This document shows, piece by piece, positions 12,608 through 15,981 of a stretch of DNA of 15,981 nucleotides (position 1 is the stretch's first letter; every line of letters begins with the position of its first letter). The position numbers were made by a program, and so were the translations under genes. The notes under the pieces were generated by a model. The model had not been told where the DNA came from. It ran no database searches and worked only from the letters and a program-made list of their open reading frames with translations. This DNA is from Marinilabiliales bacterium (GTDB lineage: Bacteria; Bacteroidota; Bacteroidia; Bacteroidales; F082), in assembly GCA_002869465.1 (NCBI GenBank), contig PKSW01000181.1, positions 1-15,981 of the forward strand. Reading direction: 5' to 3'.

Positions 12608-15100
12608 ATGCTCCATAATAAATATAGCAGTAAAGAAATTGCTGAAATAATAGGTGCCCGGATCTTATCTAAAAATGCATCTGATATCGAAATAAAAGAT
12701 ATTTTAGTAGATAGCCGTAGATTGATATCACCGGATCACTGTTTATTTTTTGCTTTAATTACCAGCCGGGGCAGTGGTCATAAATACATCCATGATCTTT
12801 ATACAAAAGGTGTCCGGGCGTTTGTTGTCTCCCAGCTTCCTGCCCAACTTTCCGACATGCCTGATGCAGTATTTCTTGAAGTGGACAATACGCTGATTGC
12901 CCTCCAGAAATTAACTGCCAAACACAGGAGTTATTTCGACATCCCCGTGATCGGAGTAACAGGAAGCAATGGAAAAACCATCATTAAGGAATGGTTGTAC
13001 CAGCTTCTGGGCACTGATAAAAAAGTCATCAGAAGCCCGAAAAGTTACAATTCGCAAGTGGGGGTTCCATTATCCGTGTGGCAATTGAACCAGGATCATG
13101 AACTCGCAATTTTTGAAGCAGGCATTTCGGAACCTGAAGAGATGCAGAACCTCCAGAAGATCATCAAACCAACCATTGGCATTTTCACCAATATCGGACA
13201 GGCACATGATGAGAATTTTATCAATACCCAGCAAAAAATAGGCGAAAAACTCAAGTTATTTACAAAAGTGGATACATTGATCTACAATTCAGACCAAAAG
13301 GAGCTGAAGGAAGTGATCATAAAGAGTGGTATACTGAACAATATAAACACATTTTGCTGGGGAAAATCTGCAGACAGTGACCTTGAAATCCTACACATTG
13401 AGAAACAGGAAAAAATATCTCAAATCCGAGGTGTTTTTAATAAAAAAGAGCTTAGCATCAGCATCCCTTTTACCGACAATGCATCCATAGAAAATGCGAT
13501 CCACTGCTGGGCCACCATGTTGTTCATGGGAGTCAACCAGGAAGATATTTCAGAAAGAATGAAGGCGCTTACCCCTATTGCCATGCGTTTGGAATTAAAA
13601 GAAGGGATTAACAATTGCACCATCATCAATGATGCTTATAATTCAGATTTTAATTCACTGGGTATTGCGCTGGACTTTCTGAACCAGCAAAACCAACACC
13701 GGAATAAACTGATCATTTTATCTGATATTCTGCAAAGTGGAAGAAATGAAGTGGATCTTTACACAGAAGTAGGCGCATTGCTCGAGCAAAAAAACATCGA
13801 CGAGATTATTGGCATTGGCCCGGCGATCAGCAGGCAGGCGGATAAATTCAACATTAAAAATACTTTTTTTAAAAATACGGAAGCATTTTTGCAAGCTTAT
13901 CCGTTTGGCAATTTTAACCACCAGTCGATTCTTCTCAAAGGAGCACGTATTTTCGAATTCGAACAGATCAGCCGTATCCTGCAGCAAAAACTCCACGAAA
14001 CGGTGATGGAGATCAACCTGGATGCACTGGTTGCCAACCTGAATACCTATAAAGCTTTATTATCCCCCAACACGCGGATCATGGCTATGGTAAAGGCCTT
14101 TTCATATGGTAGCGGTGGATTTGAGATTGCTAATATTTTACAGTTCCACAGAGTGGATTATCTCGCTGTAGCCTATGCCGATGAAGGTGTAGATCTTCGA
14201 AAAGCTGGCATATCGATGCCCATCATGGTAATGAGTCCTGAAGAATATGCTTTCGAAACCATGATCAGGCATCAGCTTGAACCTGAAATATTTAGCTTCA
14301 GAGCTTTGAGGCTTCTTGAAAAGGCAATTAAACGTAGTGCCATCCCACAGAATAAACCAGTTAAAATTCATCTAAAACTGGATACTGGCATGCACCGGCT
14401 CGGTTTTAATGAAGCAGAGATAGATGAATTAGTAGATAGGCTGAAAAAGAATCCGTTAATTTACGTACAATCCATTTTTAGTCATCTTGCTGGCAGTGAT
14501 AAACCCGATCTGGATAACTTTACGAACCAGCAGATCAACAGTTTTACCAGAATGAGTGACCGGGTTATTTCTGAATTTGACCACGAAATTTTCAGGCATA
14601 TCCTGAATTCGGCAGGCATTATCCGGTTTCCGCAAGCCCATTTTAATATGGTAAGGCTGGGAATTGGATTATATGGCATCAATACCATCCTGCAGGATAC
14701 ACATAAACTGGAAAATGTAGCAAGTCTTCGTTCTGTCATTTCGCAAATCAGAACGGTTAAAAAAGGAAACTCGGTGAGTTATAACAGAAGCTTTATTGCC
14801 GATGAAGACATCAGGGTTGGCATTGTTTCCATCGGCTATGCCGACGGGCTGCTTAGATCATTAGGGAACAGAAATGTCAACCTGCTTGTGAATGACCAGT
14901 TAGCGCCTGTGATCGGCGACATATGCATGGATATGTGTGTTATTGACCTTACAGGCATTGATGCTCAAGAGGGTGACGATGTGATCATATTTAATGCAAA
15001 TCATCCACTTGAAAAACTCTCGGAGGCGGCACATACGATTCCTTACGAAATACTTAGCAGGATTTCAAGAAGAGTAAAGCGGGTTTATTATCATGAATAA
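12608..15100 (+). CDS. murF-alr: Bifunctional MurF ligase / alanine racemase fusion
   Basis: This 830-aa protein joins two cell-wall enzymes. Residues 1-~460 are MurF, which adds D-Ala-D-Ala to UDP-MurNAc-tripeptide: VDSRR at 34-38, ATP loop GSNGKT at 119-124, SYNSQVGVPLSV at 146-157, EAGISEPEEM at 170-179 and NIGQAHDENF at 195-204. Residues ~466-830 are alanine racemase, which makes D-alanine: MEINLDAL at 467-474, PLP lysine Lys496 in MVKAFSYG, KLDTGMHRLGF at 590-600, GIGLYG at 685-690, catalytic Tyr744 in SIGYADG, and GDICMDM at 770-776. One polypeptide thus supplies D-alanine and uses its dimer, though the D-Ala-D-Ala ligase is not in the window. This fusion is known in Bacteroidota. All key motifs look intact in both halves. 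It lies 52 bp after pdxA with only a poor promoter match in the gap (TATCATTG at 12558-12565), so an operon is likely. Confidence 0.95.
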   Translation: MLHNKYSSKEIAEIIGARILSKNASDIEIKDILVDSRRLISPDHCLFFALITSRGSGHKYIHDLYTKGVRAFVVSQLPAQLSDMPDAVFLEVDNTLIALQKLTAKHRSYFDIPVIGVTGSNGKTIIKEWLYQLLGTDKKVIRSPKSYNSQVGVPLSVWQLNQDHELAIFEAGISEPEEMQNLQKIIKPTIGIFTNIGQAHDENFINTQQKIGEKLKLFTKVDTLIYNSDQKELKEVIIKSGILNNINTFCWGKSADSDLEILHIEKQEKISQIRGVFNKKELSISIPFTDNASIENAIHCWATMLFMGVNQEDISERMKALTPIAMRLELKEGINNCTIINDAYNSDFNSLGIALDFLNQQNQHRNKLIILSDILQSGRNEVDLYTEVGALLEQKNIDEIIGIGPAISRQADKFNIKNTFFKNTEAFLQAYPFGNFNHQSILLKGARIFEFEQISRILQQKLHETVMEINLDALVANLNTYKALLSPNTRIMAMVKAFSYGSGGFEIANILQFHRVDYLAVAYADEGVDLRKAGISMPIMVMSPEEYAFETMIRHQLEPEIFSFRALRLLEKAIKRSAIPQNKPVKIHLKLDTGMHRLGFNEAEIDELVDRLKKNPLIYVQSIFSHLAGSDKPDLDNFTNQQINSFTRMSDRVISEFDHEIFRHILNSAGIIRFPQAHFNMVRLGIGLYGINTILQDTHKLENVASLRSVISQIRTVKKGNSVSYNRSFIADEDIRVGIVSIGYADGLLRSLGNRNVNLLVNDQLAPVIGDICMDMCVIDLTGIDAQEGDDVIIFNANHPLEKLSEAAHTIPYEILSRISRRVKRVYYHE

Positions 15101-15154
15101 ATGACCTTCTACCTGAATCTCTGAAACCAATCAATAAAATAACTTAAAGAAACG

Positions 15155-15679
15155 TTAATTCTTGGCTTTAATCTTATACTTAATAGTAACTCTAAGGGTA
15201 AAACTTAAGTCATCTTCACTTGTATTTCCGCTAATACTCACATGGTAAGGGGCTTTTTCATTGGCAATGTTCCTCACATTATCCCACTGTTTATTTTCAT
15301 TTCCAAGTGTCAATACAGCACCAACATACATATGAAATTCGCTTTCTGACCAATCAGCTGTGTAATTATCTGAATATATACTTAAATTTGCGTTAAGTTT
15401 AAAATCTTTATTCAGAGATAGAACTTCACCTGAAACAGAAAGAATATTAATTTCTTTGATTTTATCCTTGTTCTTGTGAAAGTCTTGATTTGAAGAAGGA
15501 TTAATTGTGGCAAATGCATAAAAATCGCCATTAGCATCTCTGGAATAAGATTCTACTTCCAAATCTGCATCATAGGTAGCTTTAAAATCGACTTCGGTTA
15601 ATTCGTCAATTTTATCACAAGAAAAAATAAAGATTCCGCCTATTAAAAGACAGCATAAAAGAGATAATAAATTTTTCAT
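15155..15679 (-). CDS. Small lipoprotein of unknown function
   Basis: From the ATG at 15679 the protein has 174 residues. It starts with a lipoprotein signal peptide: MKN, a hydrophobic stretch, and a lipobox IFSC with Cys21 as the likely lipidated residue. Asp22, Asp25 and Glu26 follow, the acidic surroundings often seen in Bacteroidota lipoproteins that reach the outer membrane. The rest alternates polar and hydrophobic residues, as in a beta-sandwich, and ends in a basic KIKAKN. I do not recognise the family. The frame is open further upstream to an ATG at 15739, but a strong promoter (15709-15739) lies inside that extension and the signal peptide begins at 15679, so the shorter form is chosen. 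It converges on murF-alr (54-bp gap, no clear hairpin). Confidence 0.75.
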   Translation of the reverse strand: MKNLLSLLCCLLIGGIFIFSCDKIDELTEVDFKATYDADLEVESYSRDANGDFYAFATINPSSNQDFHKNKDKIKEINILSVSGEVLSLNKDFKLNANLSIYSDNYTADWSESEFHMYVGAVLTLGNENKQWDNVRNIANEKAPYHVSISGNTSEDDLSFTLRVTIKYKIKAKN

Positions 15680-15708
15680 AGTAGTTTGGTTTTTAAGGAG
15701 TTCGAATA

Positions 15709-15739
15709 CAAATATAATACTTTGAGAAGGGGAAATCAA
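15709..15739 (-). promoter_or_regulatory. Near-consensus promoter of the lipoprotein gene
   Basis: On the minus strand TTG at 15739-15737 and TATATTTG at 15716-15709 are 20 nt apart, an exact fit to the Bacteroidota -33/-7 pattern. The -7 box ends 29 nt before the ATG at 15679. It is the best promoter in the window and also rules out the upstream ATG at 15739. Confidence 0.6.
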
Positions 15740-15800
15740 GTATTTTCTTGATAAAAATCAATTTTAATCAGGAAGAGAAATTGTAAAAACAAGTTATAAC

Positions 15801-15981
15801 TTACGCTAAAGCCGGATTCAGGAATTCGATCCCGTTCACATATTTGGAGCTTTTTGTAAGTCTGAATGGAAGTTTATTGTACACGCGAGGTGCAATATTA
15901 TCATATTTTCTCTCGTATTTCAATTCAACGATCACATCATCACTATTATATGCTTCGAGCAGATTATTGTTGTTGCCTCCA
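15801..15981 (-). CDS. C-terminal fragment of a VTC-like (polyphosphate polymerase domain) protein
   Basis: On the minus strand a frame enters from the right edge and runs 59 residues to a TAA at 15803-15801; its start lies outside the window. The visible end contains VIVELKYERKYD and LPFRLTKSSKYVNGIEFL. A VELK/VEIK strand followed by a basic, aromatic FRxTKSSKYVxGI segment resembles the end of VTC-superfamily proteins annotated as polyphosphate polymerase domain-containing. The Lys and Arg residues would line the anionic tunnel that binds triphosphate or polyphosphate. The fragment is short and the family was recognised by eye, so the function is tentative. The lipoprotein gene lies 121 bp downstream on the same strand but has its own promoter. 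Confidence 0.6.
   Translation of the reverse strand, partial: GGNNNNLLEAYNSDDVIVELKYERKYDNIAPRVYNKLPFRLTKSSKYVNGIEFLNPALA

Noticed and set aside
15680..15739. Upstream ATG of the lipoprotein at 15739
   Set aside because: A near-consensus promoter lies within the extension, and the signal peptide starts at 15679.
1..15981. tRNA, rRNA, CRISPR array, insertion sequence or phage genes
   Set aside because: No cloverleaf, regularly spaced repeat array, transposase or phage motif was found in reading both strands.

Overview
The window reads as a chromosomal segment of a member of the Bacteroidota. Four things support this: a C-terminal type IX secretion (Por) sorting domain at the left edge, a MurF-alanine racemase fusion, lipoprotein and VTC-like genes of Bacteroidota type, and repeated -7 promoter boxes of the form TAnnTTTG ahead of genes with little Shine-Dalgarno signal. 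A Chitinophagia/Sphingobacteriia-like lineage is a guess; no rRNA is present to test it. No tRNA, insertion sequence, phage gene or CRISPR array was seen.

Layout. Positions 1-579 hold the end of a secreted repeat protein with a T9SS tail. Next are a histidine-rich NifX/NifB-like metal-cofactor protein (678-1055) and a PLP enzyme best read as cysteate synthase (1113-2417). The gap after it (2411-2605) is filled by two direct copies and one probable decayed inverted copy of a short interspersed repeat. This gap separates the + strand genes from a minus-strand operon read right to left: nfnA (5118-5954), nfnB (3631-5118, TAATG overlap) and a dihydroorotate dehydrogenase-like flavoprotein (2607-3605). 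NfnAB is the flavin/iron-sulfur NADH-ferredoxin-NADPH transhydrogenase. The third gene lacks the usual catalytic loop of dihydroorotate dehydrogenases.

The centre is a divergent pair on a 95-bp shared promoter region. A 1138-aa minus-strand protein (6186-9602) joins two receiver-like domains to a PPDK/PEP-synthase-type ATP-grasp domain but lacks the phosphohistidine and PEP-binding domains. Facing it is a LuxR/NarL-type regulator (9698-10354) whose receiver has lost the phospho-accepting aspartate (Val54) and the conserved lysine (Arg104). This pair is the least explained part of the window and the best candidate for an undescribed regulatory system. The regulator gene overlaps the end of convergent obgE (10351-11349) by 4 bp.

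The right part carries pdxA (11437-12555), which makes the PLP precursor, followed after 52 bp by a murF-alr fusion (12608-15100) whose racemase half needs PLP. Converging on it are a small lipoprotein of unknown function (15155-15679) with a near-consensus promoter, and the C-terminal end of a VTC-like, possibly polyphosphate polymerase, gene (15801-15981) running off the right edge.

All functional calls rest on motifs recognised by eye; no database search was possible.
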